From Kuafuiihalomonas sp050331295 (lineage in GTDB: Bacteria > Myxococcota > Kuafuiibacteriia > Kuafuiibacteriales > Kuafuiibacteriaceae): a stretch of 64,000 bases of DNA. Below are positions 8,855-16,909 of the stretch, piece by piece. Numbering within the stretch: position 1 is the stretch's first letter; every line of letters begins with the position of its first letter. A program made the translations under genes and the position numbers. Location: contig JBHJGZ010000004.1 in assembly GCA_050331295.1 (NCBI GenBank), positions 434,001 to 498,000 of the forward strand. The letters run 5' to 3'. The notes under the pieces are model-generated. The model made no database searches. It worked only from the letters and a program-made list of their open reading frames with translations, and was not told the origin of the DNA.

Positions 8855-9567
8855 GTACGCACGCTAACTCATGATCTGCATTCCGCGGAGCGCTACGCTG
8901 CGGTTGGTCGGTACAGCTATGGATGTCGGTTCAGGCGGAAGATGACGAGATGTTCGGTGACCAGCCAACACTGAGTCCGGCCGAGCAGAGGGGAAATGTG
9001 TGGAAACGAGCCGACACGTCAGTGCGTTGCGGGCCAGGTCGACCTTTCAACCCTGGGCTGCAGCAGGTTCCGGACATGAACCTTCTCACGATACTGATAA
9101 TGGCTGTGATGAGCGCGCTTTGGCCCGCAAGGCACTGGGATAGAACGGGCTCACGGCCTCGAGGCATCAAGACCCTCGCAAGCCAGCGTGGCTTGTTTGT
9201 GAAGGGAAAACTTTTAGATCGTTTCGGGAAGTCCCAAGCGAAATTGTCACGAACGCGATGTTCAATCTTTTCAAACCTTTACAGACCTCTATCAGGTTCG
9301 GAAGCAGGCGCCCGTTGACGTCCGCTCGGGCCAGGCCCAATTTGAAACACCCACGGTGGACGTGGGGATGGGTTTATGAAGCTGGTGTGGGGGACCAAGG
9401 AGCTCGTTCACGTGGTGGACGAGCGCTTTTGACCAACCGACCTGGGGATAGCCTGCATTGGTTGCCGAGTCGTGCCTCAGCATCGCACGGGTCCATGTCC
9501 CGTCCGATGAGGCCCGGGGAGGTAGCAGGAACTCCCGAAGCCTCAAAGAGCCCAGGGATGAATCAAG
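8855..9567. other. Gene-poor stretch between the zinc-ribbon gene and the lipoprotein gene
   Basis: No convincing gene was found here. The central part (about 9060-9290) is noticeably richer in A and T than its surroundings, with runs such as aaacttttagatcg, and the only frames open across it are short and have no family resemblance. One (from about 9076) starts with a hydrophobic peptide (MNLLTILIMAVMSALW), but nothing supports its expression. The stretch must contain the promoter of the leftward zinc-ribbon gene and probably that of the rightward lipoprotein gene. A decayed insertion is possible; no terminal repeats or transposase motifs were seen. Confidence 0.5.
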
Positions 9568-9606
9568 GGCGGGGAGTCTGCGGCGGAAAGCGGCAGACTC
9601 CCCGCC
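9568..9606. repeat. Perfect 14-bp inverted repeat with 11-base loop upstream of the lipoprotein gene
   Basis: The left arm (9568-9581, GGCGGGGAGTCTGC) and right arm (9593-9606) are exact reverse complements, separated by ggcggaaagcg. The GC-rich stem would be very stable as RNA. It ends 17 bp before the ATG at 9624 and overlaps the probable leader of that gene. There is no T-run after it, so a simple intrinsic terminator is unlikely. It could be a protein-binding palindrome, a leader hairpin affecting translation, or a relic of a small mobile repeat. Confidence 0.85.
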
Positions 9607-9623
9607 TCGAGCTTTGGGGCGGG

Positions 9624-11102
9624 ATGGCGCGCTCCGTGTCGCTCGTGGCGCTTCTGACGACGGCATGTCCGACGCCCCCTCCTTCGTCACCACCCTCGTC
9701 GGCCCCGCTCGAACACCGTCGCTTCCTCCGGATCCGGGAGCTCCTCGGACAGAACACGCAATCCACCGAACGAAGCGTCCAGCTCGCGCCGCTGGTGGAT
9801 CCGATCTGCCGCAAGGCCGAAGCCCGAGCCGCATTCCGGCGCAGCATTTCCTGGTCTGTTTCCCATTCGACCGAATCCGCGACCTTGCCGACGCAGCTGG
9901 CCCTGGACGTTCTGGAGTACGTGGCCACCGCATGCGCGCGAGTGGATCCGGATGTGGCGATGCAGCTGCTGGCTTCGGCCGCGGACTTCATGGAGTACGA
10001 CCACGGTCGTCTCGACGTGCTTCGAGCCCGGATCGCCGCCGCGACCGAACATCTTCGAGAGGCCGAGGCAGCGGCACTCCGGGCCCGAGAACGCGGCTCC
10101 GTCCATGCCATCGCCCTCCTGGCGAACATTCAGGCCCGTCGGGCCCGCAATCAGCGGACCCTGGGAGGCTTGAACCCGGAGGATCTCGACCCGGCCATCG
10201 AAACCGTCATGGTGGAGCCGGGACCCAAATGGACCGCCATCGACCTGACCGCGGTGTTGTCGACGCGGGCCCGTTTACTGAACGAGAAGGCCCTCTGGGC
10301 GGGGTCGGAGGCCCGCTCCGAGGTGTTGGCTCAGGCTCATGAGGTCTTTCGTCGCCTCTCGGTGGCGCCGTTCGTCGAAGCGGTGCGGCGAGGGGCCGTG
10401 GACGCTCTGTGCTTCGATGAAGCGTCGAGGTCTGGCGAACCACCGGCGGTCGCCGAGGCGGCGTGCGCACGCGCTGCTCTGGAACACGGCATCGCGGGCG
10501 CAGCGGTCCGGCTGAACCTGCTTTCGGAGGACTTGCCAGCCAAAGTGGACCGCAAGCGTCTCGGATCCCTTTTGCAGACGGGTCGTTTCGTGGCTCGCGA
10601 GCTGGAGCCACAGGACGCGGTGTTGGTGGTATTTCGCGGAGACGAGGTGGAACTGGTGGAATGGGCCCGACCCGCCGCTCGACTGCTGGAGGCCCTCGCG
10701 GCCAATGGAGTCTCCCTCATGGTTGTCGACCGTTGTGCGAACCGACGCGCGTCAGCGGTGGTCGAACGCATCGTGGAGCTGGCGAAGGTCACCCCCAAGG
10801 CGACGCTGCGCCTCGGCCCGGACCCTCTCGCCATGCCGTGTCTGGTCGCCCTGGCGGCCGGCCGGCGTATCACGGCAGACTGTTCCCTGTCCGCGGAACA
10901 GATTCGGAGCCTGGCCCGGCTTCGACGTGCTCCGAGGCTGAACGTTCTGGTGGGACGAGACCTCGACGCCGAGATCCAGGACTTCGGTCTGTATGAGCTG
11001 CCGGTCGTCCTGCTTTCGTTCCGAGAGTCGGGGCATCCCGAACTCGTCGAGACCTGGGCCAAGAGCCTCTCCGACGTTTGGGCGCTGGTGCGGGACCCAT
11101 GA
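9624..11102 (+). CDS. Predicted lipoprotein with helical repeats, unknown function
   Basis: 492 residues from the ATG at 9624. The N-terminus is a lipoprotein signal, MARSVSLVALLTTAC, with Cys15 as the lipid-bearing residue, followed by a Pro/Ser spacer. The frame is open for another 366 bases upstream, but that part has no signal-like sequence and codon quality falls, so the start at the lipobox is preferred. The middle (about 60-270) is Ala/Arg-rich helical, like degenerate TPRs. The C-terminal part (about 330-480) alternates beta and alpha elements (AVLVVFRGDEVELVEWARPAA; VSLMVVDRCANRR; LVALAAGRRI). The stop overlaps the start of the glycosidase gene (ATGA at 11099-11102), so the two are probably made together. 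No known family. Confidence 0.75.
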   Translation: MARSVSLVALLTTACPTPPPSSPPSSAPLEHRRFLRIRELLGQNTQSTERSVQLAPLVDPICRKAEARAAFRRSISWSVSHSTESATLPTQLALDVLEYVATACARVDPDVAMQLLASAADFMEYDHGRLDVLRARIAAATEHLREAEAAALRARERGSVHAIALLANIQARRARNQRTLGGLNPEDLDPAIETVMVEPGPKWTAIDLTAVLSTRARLLNEKALWAGSEARSEVLAQAHEVFRRLSVAPFVEAVRRGAVDALCFDEASRSGEPPAVAEAACARAALEHGIAGAAVRLNLLSEDLPAKVDRKRLGSLLQTGRFVARELEPQDAVLVVFRGDEVELVEWARPAARLLEALAANGVSLMVVDRCANRRASAVVERIVELAKVTPKATLRLGPDPLAMPCLVALAAGRRITADCSLSAEQIRSLARLRRAPRLNVLVGRDLDAEIQDFGLYELPVVLLSFRESGHPELVETWAKSLSDVWALVRDP

Positions 11103-12145
11103 ATCTGGCTGCGATCCTCCTGCTCGGGTGGTGCGCGGGAGGCGCTGTGGACCCCGACCCTTCGGGGGGGCCACCGAAAGAGCGCGGCGTAGCCCTCGGT
11201 TTGTTCTCGGCCGACCCCGACTTCGGGTACGCTTCGCTTCTGCGGGAAATCAAGGACCTGGGAGCCAGCCACGTCAGTGTCGTCTGGGTGTGGTGGCAGG
11301 CCGACACCGCCTCCGAGGTCATCGGTCCAAAGCCAGGATGGAGCGCGACCGACAACCAGATCCTGGAGACCCTGCGGACCGCCGTCGACCTCGGCCTCCA
11401 CGTAACGGCCTTCCCCATCGTGCGCTTGGAGACCTCCGACCCGGACCAATGGCGGGGCAAGATCATGCCGGTCGACGAGGACCGATGGTGGGAGAGCTAC
11501 GAAGCCTTCATCCTTCACGCGACGGTTTTGGCCCGCAGCGCCGGCATACAACGTCTTTCGGTGGGGAGCGAACTCCTCAGCCGGGAAGGGATGCGTCAGC
11601 GCTGGCTGCGTCTCATCGATCGGGTCCGCCTTCGCGCAGAAGAGCTGGAGCTGATGTACAGCGCCAACTGGGACCATTTCCGCTTCGTGTCGTTCTGGGA
11701 CGCACTGGATGTGGTGGGCCTGACCGCGTACTGGGAGCTGACCCGAAACCCGAATGCCGAGGTCCGTGAGCTCCTGACCGCATGGTTCCCGATCCGGCAC
11801 GACGTTCGGGCCTGGAGCTCGTCCATCGGACGTCCGTTCGTATTTACAGAGGTGGGCTATCCGAGCCTCGACGGCGGCGCCATGTTTCCCTGGGACGAGA
11901 CGCGCAAGGGGTCGGTGGATCTCGAGGAGCAGCGGCGGGCGTACGAGGCGTTCGTGGCGACCTGGTCGGGCGTGGATGAGCTGGACGGCGTCTACTTTTG
12001 GAATTGGTTCGGTTTTGGGGGGAAAACAGACAGCAACTACACGCCACGCGACAAACCGGCGGCCCAGGTGGTGCGTTCCTGGTACCGCGGTGGTACGAAA
12101 GCGGAACGTGGTTCGAAGACCCGCAAAAAGCGGCCGAAGCCCTGA
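11099..12145 (+). CDS. GH113-like TIM-barrel glycosidase, secreted
   Basis: 348 residues, starting at the ATG that overlaps the upstream stop codon. The short hydrophobic N-terminus (MNLAAILLLGWCAGG) looks like an export signal; Cys12 could be lipidated, although Trp before it is atypical. The body resembles the GH113 family of TIM-barrel glycosidases: VVWVWWQ early, GSELLSRE with E158 as likely acid/base, SANWDHF, and VFTEVGYPSLDGG with E251 as likely nucleophile, then VYFWNWFGF. Known GH113 enzymes hydrolyse beta-mannans; the substrate here is unknown. Both catalytic Glu are inferred from motif position. It is coupled to the preceding lipoprotein gene and lies 28 bp before rel. Confidence 0.8.
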   Translation: MNLAAILLLGWCAGGAVDPDPSGGPPKERGVALGLFSADPDFGYASLLREIKDLGASHVSVVWVWWQADTASEVIGPKPGWSATDNQILETLRTAVDLGLHVTAFPIVRLETSDPDQWRGKIMPVDEDRWWESYEAFILHATVLARSAGIQRLSVGSELLSREGMRQRWLRLIDRVRLRAEELELMYSANWDHFRFVSFWDALDVVGLTAYWELTRNPNAEVRELLTAWFPIRHDVRAWSSSIGRPFVFTEVGYPSLDGGAMFPWDETRKGSVDLEEQRRAYEAFVATWSGVDELDGVYFWNWFGFGGKTDSNYTPRDKPAAQVVRSWYRGGTKAERGSKTRKKRPKP

Positions 12146-12173
12146 GCCGAGGCTGAGGATGTGAGCCTGGGTG

Positions 12174-14330
12174 ATGCGGCTGAACGACATCATCGAGCGC
12201 GTACAGTCCTATCATCCAAACGCCGACGTGGACCTGATTCGCCGGGCGTACGTCTTCTCGGCCCGAGCACACCAGGGACAGATCCGGAAGTCGGGCGAAC
12301 CGTTCTTCAATCATCCCCTCGAGGTGTGCGCGCTGCTGGCCGACATGAGGCTCGATGAGCATGCGATCAGCGCCGGCATCCTTCACGACACGGTCGAAGA
12401 TACCGACGTGACCCTCAACCAGATCTCCGAGCAGTTCGGACCGGAGGTCGCAGAGATCGTCGAAGGCGTCACCAAGCTCAACATCCGCTTCAACAGCGCG
12501 TTCGAGAAGCAGGCCGAAAACTTCCGCCGGATGCTCGTCGCGATGGCCAAAGACATCCGCGTCATCCTTGTGAAGCTCGCAGATCGGCTTCACAACATGC
12601 GCACGCTCGAGTTCATGCGGCTCGAGAAGCGGGAAGAGATCGCCCAAGAGACCTTGGAAATCTATGCGCCCTTGGCGGCGCGCCTCGGCATTTTCTGGCT
12701 CAAGGTGCAGCTGGAAGACCTGAGCCTCAAGTTTCTTCACCCGAGAGACTACGATGACCTGAAGAACCAATTCGAGCGAACCGCCAATGCACGAGAAGGA
12801 TATATTCAAGAGGTTCAGAAGAGCCTGGAACAAAAAATGGCGGCTGCAGATCTGCCTTGCCGGGTCAAAGGACGAGCCAAACACCTGTACAGCATCTGGC
12901 GAAAGTTGCGCGCCCAGAACATCGAGCTCGACCAGGTCAACGACATCATTGCCTTTCGGGTCATCACCGACTCCGTGGGTCACTGCTATGAGGCGCTCGG
13001 TCTTTGCCACGCGGCATGGAGGCCGGTGCCCGGGCGCTTCAAGGACTTCATCGCGATGCCGAAGGCCAACGGATATCAATCACTTCATACCACGGTGATC
13101 GGCCCGGACATTCATCGCATCGAGATCCAGATAAGAACCGAAGAAATGGACCGCGTAGCCGAGCACGGTATTGCCGCTCATTGGGCCTACAAAGAAGGTC
13201 GGCCGCGAGCCACCGGCGAGGATGAACAGTTTGCCTGGCTTCGCCAGCTGATGGAGTGGCAACAGGAGATTGAAGATCCCACCGAGTTCATTTCGACCGT
13301 CAAAGTGGATCTCTTTTCGGAGGAGGTTTACGTCTTCACCCCAAAAGGCGAAGTGAAAGAGCTGCAGCGAGGCTCGACGCCCGTCGATTTCGCGTATCTC
13401 ATCCACTCCGAGGTCGGACACCGATGCGTCGGGGCGCGGGTCAACGGGCGCATCGTGCCGCTTCGGTACCGGTTGAAGAACGGCGACACCGTGGAGATCA
13501 TGACTTCCCAGAATCAGCATCCGAACAAGGATTGGCTGACTTTCGTCAAAACCGGTCGGGCCCGGAATCGGATCAACGCCTATCTGCGCAAAGAGCAGCG
13601 TCGAAGAGCCCTCGAGATGGGTCGAGACATCCTGGACCGCGAGGCAAGACGCTACGGGCGCAGTCTCCAACGGTTGATGCGGACCGGGGAGCTCGACCGC
13701 GCCGTGGAGGCCAGCAAGTACGAGAGCCGAGAAGAGTTCATCGCTGCGGTCGGCTACGGCAAGGTGCGGCCCTTGGATGTCCTTCGGAGCATGCTGCCCG
13801 ACGATGTTCTTCAGAAGGGTCCTCGGAGCAACGAGGAACCCAAGACGCCGTTCGGACGGCTGATCAACGCGGTCGCGAAGCGGTCCTCGACGGGGGTCAG
13901 GGTTCAGGGAATCGACGACATGTTGGTGCGATTTGCCAAGTGTTGTCACCCGGTGCCGGGGGACCCGATCGTGGGCTTCGTGACCCGAGGTCGCGGCATC
14001 ACGATTCACGCGATGGATTGCGACAAAGCCATGCAGTTGGACCACGAACGCAGGGTCGAGGTCAGCTGGGACACCCGGTCCACGGTGCCGAGGTCCGTCC
14101 AGATCAGAGTCATCACCGATGACAAGCCCGGCATCCTGGCGACGATGTCTCAGGCTTTCAGTGGGGCGGGCGTCAACATTCTGAACGCCCATTGCCAGGT
14201 CAAAAAGAAAGACCGCCGTGCCGTCAACATGTTCATGGTCTCCATCCGGGACACGCAGCAGCTGAGGGAAGTCATGCGGTCCATCAGCAGTCTCGATGGC
14301 GTCCATATCGTGGAGAGAGTCAGCGCCTGA
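12174..14330 (+). CDS. rel: Bifunctional (p)ppGpp synthetase/hydrolase, Rel/SpoT
   Basis: 718 residues (ATG at 12174; a GTG codon directly before it, at 12171, is also possible). Makes and degrades (p)ppGpp, the alarmone of the stringent response. The N-terminal HD hydrolase domain has H47 and the H71-D72 pair in HDTVEDT. The synthetase domain (about 230-340) contains DIIAFRVITDS and RFKDFIAMPKANGYQSLHT; the RxKD form is typical of bifunctional enzymes. A TGS domain (about 385-450) and a C-terminal ACT domain (about 640-718, DKPGILATMSQAFSGAGVN) complete the usual architecture and length. Both active sites look intact, so this may be the sole Rel of the organism. Confidence 0.97.
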   Translation: MRLNDIIERVQSYHPNADVDLIRRAYVFSARAHQGQIRKSGEPFFNHPLEVCALLADMRLDEHAISAGILHDTVEDTDVTLNQISEQFGPEVAEIVEGVTKLNIRFNSAFEKQAENFRRMLVAMAKDIRVILVKLADRLHNMRTLEFMRLEKREEIAQETLEIYAPLAARLGIFWLKVQLEDLSLKFLHPRDYDDLKNQFERTANAREGYIQEVQKSLEQKMAAADLPCRVKGRAKHLYSIWRKLRAQNIELDQVNDIIAFRVITDSVGHCYEALGLCHAAWRPVPGRFKDFIAMPKANGYQSLHTTVIGPDIHRIEIQIRTEEMDRVAEHGIAAHWAYKEGRPRATGEDEQFAWLRQLMEWQQEIEDPTEFISTVKVDLFSEEVYVFTPKGEVKELQRGSTPVDFAYLIHSEVGHRCVGARVNGRIVPLRYRLKNGDTVEIMTSQNQHPNKDWLTFVKTGRARNRINAYLRKEQRRRALEMGRDILDREARRYGRSLQRLMRTGELDRAVEASKYESREEFIAAVGYGKVRPLDVLRSMLPDDVLQKGPRSNEEPKTPFGRLINAVAKRSSTGVRVQGIDDMLVRFAKCCHPVPGDPIVGFVTRGRGITIHAMDCDKAMQLDHERRVEVSWDTRSTVPRSVQIRVITDDKPGILATMSQAFSGAGVNILNAHCQVKKKDRRAVNMFMVSIRDTQQLREVMRSISSLDGVHIVERVSA

Positions 14331-14376
14331 CGTCGGCGCACGAACGTGTGGCACCGACATCCGAAGGGCGCGGCAT

Positions 14377-14763
14377 TCAGCGGACTGCGATAGCGTCGAT
14401 CTCGACCCGGGCATTCTTCGGGAGCGCCGAAACCTGAACCGTCGCTCGGGCGGGAGGAGGACCTTCGAAGAAGCTGCCATACGCCTCATTGACGGCGGCA
14501 AAATCCGCCATGTCACGGAGGTAGATCGTCGTTTTCACCACGTCCTGAAGAGACATGCCGCCGGCTGCCAAGACCACACGGAGATTGTTCATGCAGACTT
14601 TGGTGGCTTCCGCCGGCTCGTCTTCCAGATTGCCGGTCACGGGGTCGAGAGGAATCTGGCCGGAACAGAACAGCATCTGGGTGGCCCCCGTGACCTGCAG
14701 GGCTTGGCTATAGGGGCCCAGGGCGGCGGGGGCGGAATCGGTGGCGATGCTGTGTTTCGTCAT
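14377..14763 (-). CDS. ridA: RidA family reactive enamine/imine deaminase
   Basis: 128 residues, the usual family length. RidA hydrolyses reactive 2-aminoacrylate-type enamines released by PLP enzymes, as a cytoplasmic trimer. Visible hallmarks are AALGPYSQALQV near the N-terminus, FCSGQIPLDPVTG, CMNNLRVVLAAGGMSLQDVVKTT and the C-terminal signature PPARATVQVSALP with the conserved Arg that holds the substrate carboxylate. It ends 46 bp beyond rel, which faces it, and appears to be a single-gene unit. Confidence 0.95.
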   Translation of the reverse strand: MTKHSIATDSAPAALGPYSQALQVTGATQMLFCSGQIPLDPVTGNLEDEPAEATKVCMNNLRVVLAAGGMSLQDVVKTTIYLRDMADFAAVNEAYGSFFEGPPPARATVQVSALPKNARVEIDAIAVR

Positions 14764-14816
14764 GGGGCCCGAGTAGCCTCCAACGCGGAGCGAGGAAAGG
14801 CCGTCTTTTCAAACCG

Positions 14817-16265
14817 TCAGACGAGGCTGCGAGACCGTGAACCGGCCAGCAAGACCTCGATCGTCTTTGCGGCCTGGGCGGCGGCGATGTATTCGCCTTC
14901 TCGTCCCAACCCCGGCACCACGCATGGACCGGCGAGAAACAGATTCTTGAATGATGTTCGCATCGAGACGCCTCCGAGGCCCGTCTCTTCGTCCAAGCTC
15001 ACATCGAAGTGAGGATGACCGAGGACCGGTGGTCCCATTCGTCCGCTCTGCGTCGGATTGAACACTTCGGGACGAGCTTCGTCCAAGAACGGAATCAAGC
15101 GTCGGAGTCTGGCCTTGAGAACGTCATCCAGGGGGACGGTGCGACTTTCATGGGCCTGGACCGCGCTGATCGGGTGCTGAAGGATCAGTTGACACCGGCC
15201 CTCCTGAAGACCGGGCCTCGTCGTAATCCAGATCGGACGGTCCACACTCGCAGGGTCCCAAGGCTCCACCCGGTTCGGGTCCCGACGCTGATTGAACAGA
15301 AGAATATGGGTCCCGAGCGGTGGCGGAAGGGCTGCTTGGTCCAACTCGATCCCCAGGAGGTGGAGGGAACCACGTGCCTTGGCGGCTTGCATGAGCACCG
15401 GCAGGTGTCGACCCTGCTGACGCGGCGGGACCGCGTCCAATCCCGACAGGTCCGTCGAGGCGTCTACCACAGAGCTGGTCAGGATCGGGTCTCGGCCGCC
15501 TGAAGTGTATACCAGCCACGAGCGGCCCTCTGGGACGAGGCGCTCCACCGCCCCGGGACGGACGTCCAGGGACTTGCGTCGGGCGACGTCGAGAAAAAGG
15601 TCGCGGTCGCCGGTGGTCGAAAGGGTCTGAAAGCCACCGCCCAACAGACGCGCGACCGGCCTCACCCAGCGTGCTTCGGTCCAGTGTTCGGCCCGGCGCG
15701 GGTCGAGGAAGGTGAGGAAAGGGATCAGACCTCCGAACAAGTCTCTGAGCATCGGCTCCTGGCCAGCCGCGGAGTCTTGAACAAGGTGGGTGAGGGCATC
15801 GACCTTTCGAGCGGAGGTGGAGGTCAGCCGGGCAAAGAAACCGGTCGGCGGAGGAATCTCCTGGATCTCCGACAGGTAGGTCCCAATCGATCGGTCCGCT
15901 CGAAGCATGGCCTCGAAGCACGACCGAATCGCGTCGGATGAGATACCCATCCCTCGAGCCAGCTCGTCGATCTGGGTTCCACCGACGAAGTCGAAGCGGG
16001 TCTCGGGAAGAACGAATTGAAGCGCCGGTTTCAACGGCCTGCAGATGCGATTGTAATCGTCCCGGACGCCGAGTTCGTCGTGGACCCGGTCCATGATGAA
16101 CGAACCGGCTGGGTTCACCAGCAGCTCGTCGGCCCCTCCCAAGGCGGTGGACAATTCACCTTGGTCGAGCAAAACGCCGCGAAAGCCTCTTTTGGTGAGC
16201 AGGGAGGCCACGAGTACCGACGACAAACGGCCTCCCAGGACGACGAAATCATACTTCCGGCTCAC
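14817..16265 (-). CDS. FAD-dependent oxidoreductase/phytoene-desaturase-like protein with degenerate nucleotide-binding motif
   Basis: 482 residues from a GTG that overlaps the purN stop (GTGA, 16262-16265). The layout is that of an FAD-dependent amine-oxidase/desaturase-like enzyme: an N-terminal Rossmann strand (YDFVVLGGRLSSVLVASLLTKRG) and a C-terminal FAD-type motif (FLAGPCVVPGLGREGEYIAAAQAAKTI). The first motif keeps the strand and helix, but the usual GxGxxG reads GGRLSS, and the region after it lacks a typical ER/EK acid motif. FAD binding is therefore uncertain, and the protein may be a non-enzymatic relative. Nothing known in purine synthesis explains its coupling to purM-purN. Confidence 0.72.
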   Translation of the reverse strand: MSRKYDFVVLGGRLSSVLVASLLTKRGFRGVLLDQGELSTALGGADELLVNPAGSFIMDRVHDELGVRDDYNRICRPLKPALQFVLPETRFDFVGGTQIDELARGMGISSDAIRSCFEAMLRADRSIGTYLSEIQEIPPPTGFFARLTSTSARKVDALTHLVQDSAAGQEPMLRDLFGGLIPFLTFLDPRRAEHWTEARWVRPVARLLGGGFQTLSTTGDRDLFLDVARRKSLDVRPGAVERLVPEGRSWLVYTSGGRDPILTSSVVDASTDLSGLDAVPPRQQGRHLPVLMQAAKARGSLHLLGIELDQAALPPPLGTHILLFNQRRDPNRVEPWDPASVDRPIWITTRPGLQEGRCQLILQHPISAVQAHESRTVPLDDVLKARLRRLIPFLDEARPEVFNPTQSGRMGPPVLGHPHFDVSLDEETGLGGVSMRTSFKNLFLAGPCVVPGLGREGEYIAAAQAAKTIEVLLAGSRSRSLV

Positions 16266-16909
16266 CCGTGAGGTTCTCCGATGTTTGGATTCGAGAGTAC
16301 ATCCTTCGATGTCGGGGCATCGAGATATGTTCTCTTCGTCCCCTTGCGCAGCTTACCTTGCACGAGGGCACGAAGGACGCGCGGCAGCAACAAGTGTTCC
16401 GCAGCCAGAATGCGTTGGCGCAACGCCTCCTCATCGTCGTCAGGGTGCACCGGCACTGCCGTCTGGGCCAGGATGGGGCCGGTGTCAGCCCCAGCGTCCA
16501 CCAAGTGAACCGTACATCCCGCAATGGCGACGCCGGCCCGGAAAGCTTGCGCGGGAGCGTTCAGCCCTGGGAAGGCCGGGAGCAACGATGGGTGAATGTT
16601 GATGATGCGGTCTGGAAACGCGTCGAGCACGTCTGGTCCCAAGATACGCATGAAGCCCGCCAAAACGACCCAGTCCACCTCATCCTCCAGCAATTGATCC
16701 CTCGTCTCGCGGTCGAAATCGACCCGCTTCCGGCCACGATGGTCGATGAAGGAAACAGGGATCCCCGCATCTGCCGCGCGCCGAAGTGCGGCTGCGGTCA
16801 TCACGTTCGAAATCACCCGGACGATTTGCGCGTCTTCGATGTGGGCATCGATGAGGGCTTGGAGGTTGCTTCCGGTCCCTGAAACCAGGACCGCAACCCG
16901 CTGGGTCAC
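16262..16909 (-). CDS. purN: Phosphoribosylglycinamide formyltransferase (GART)
   Basis: 215 residues from a GTG overlapping the purM stop (GTGA, 16906-16909). Transfers a formyl group from 10-formyltetrahydrofolate to GAR, the third step of purine synthesis. Seen are VSGTGSNLQALID (phosphate loop, 9-21), GFMRILGPDVLDAF, the active-site strip INIHPSLLPAFPG with N104 and H106, and D142 in HLVDAGADTGPIL; together these form the Asn-His-Asp catalytic set. The C-terminus is slightly longer than in the E. coli enzyme. The frame is open further upstream, but that part lies within purM and is not coding. Confidence 0.96.
   Translation of the reverse strand: MTQRVAVLVSGTGSNLQALIDAHIEDAQIVRVISNVMTAAALRRAADAGIPVSFIDHRGRKRVDFDRETRDQLLEDEVDWVVLAGFMRILGPDVLDAFPDRIINIHPSLLPAFPGLNAPAQAFRAGVAIAGCTVHLVDAGADTGPILAQTAVPVHPDDDEEALRQRILAAEHLLLPRVLRALVQGKLRKGTKRTYLDAPTSKDVLSNPNIGEPHG

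Noticed and set aside
9258..9623. Longer N-terminus for the lipoprotein gene from the ATG at 9258
   Set aside because: The extra 122 residues have poor codon character and would bury the lipoprotein signal, so the start at 9624 is preferred.
10337..12193. A 618-residue leftward frame opposite the lipoprotein and glycosidase genes
   Set aside because: The frame reflects GC-rich codon positions of the two rightward genes and shows no family motifs.
13080..14516. A 478-residue leftward frame across rel
   Set aside because: It is antisense to the intact rel gene with all its domains.
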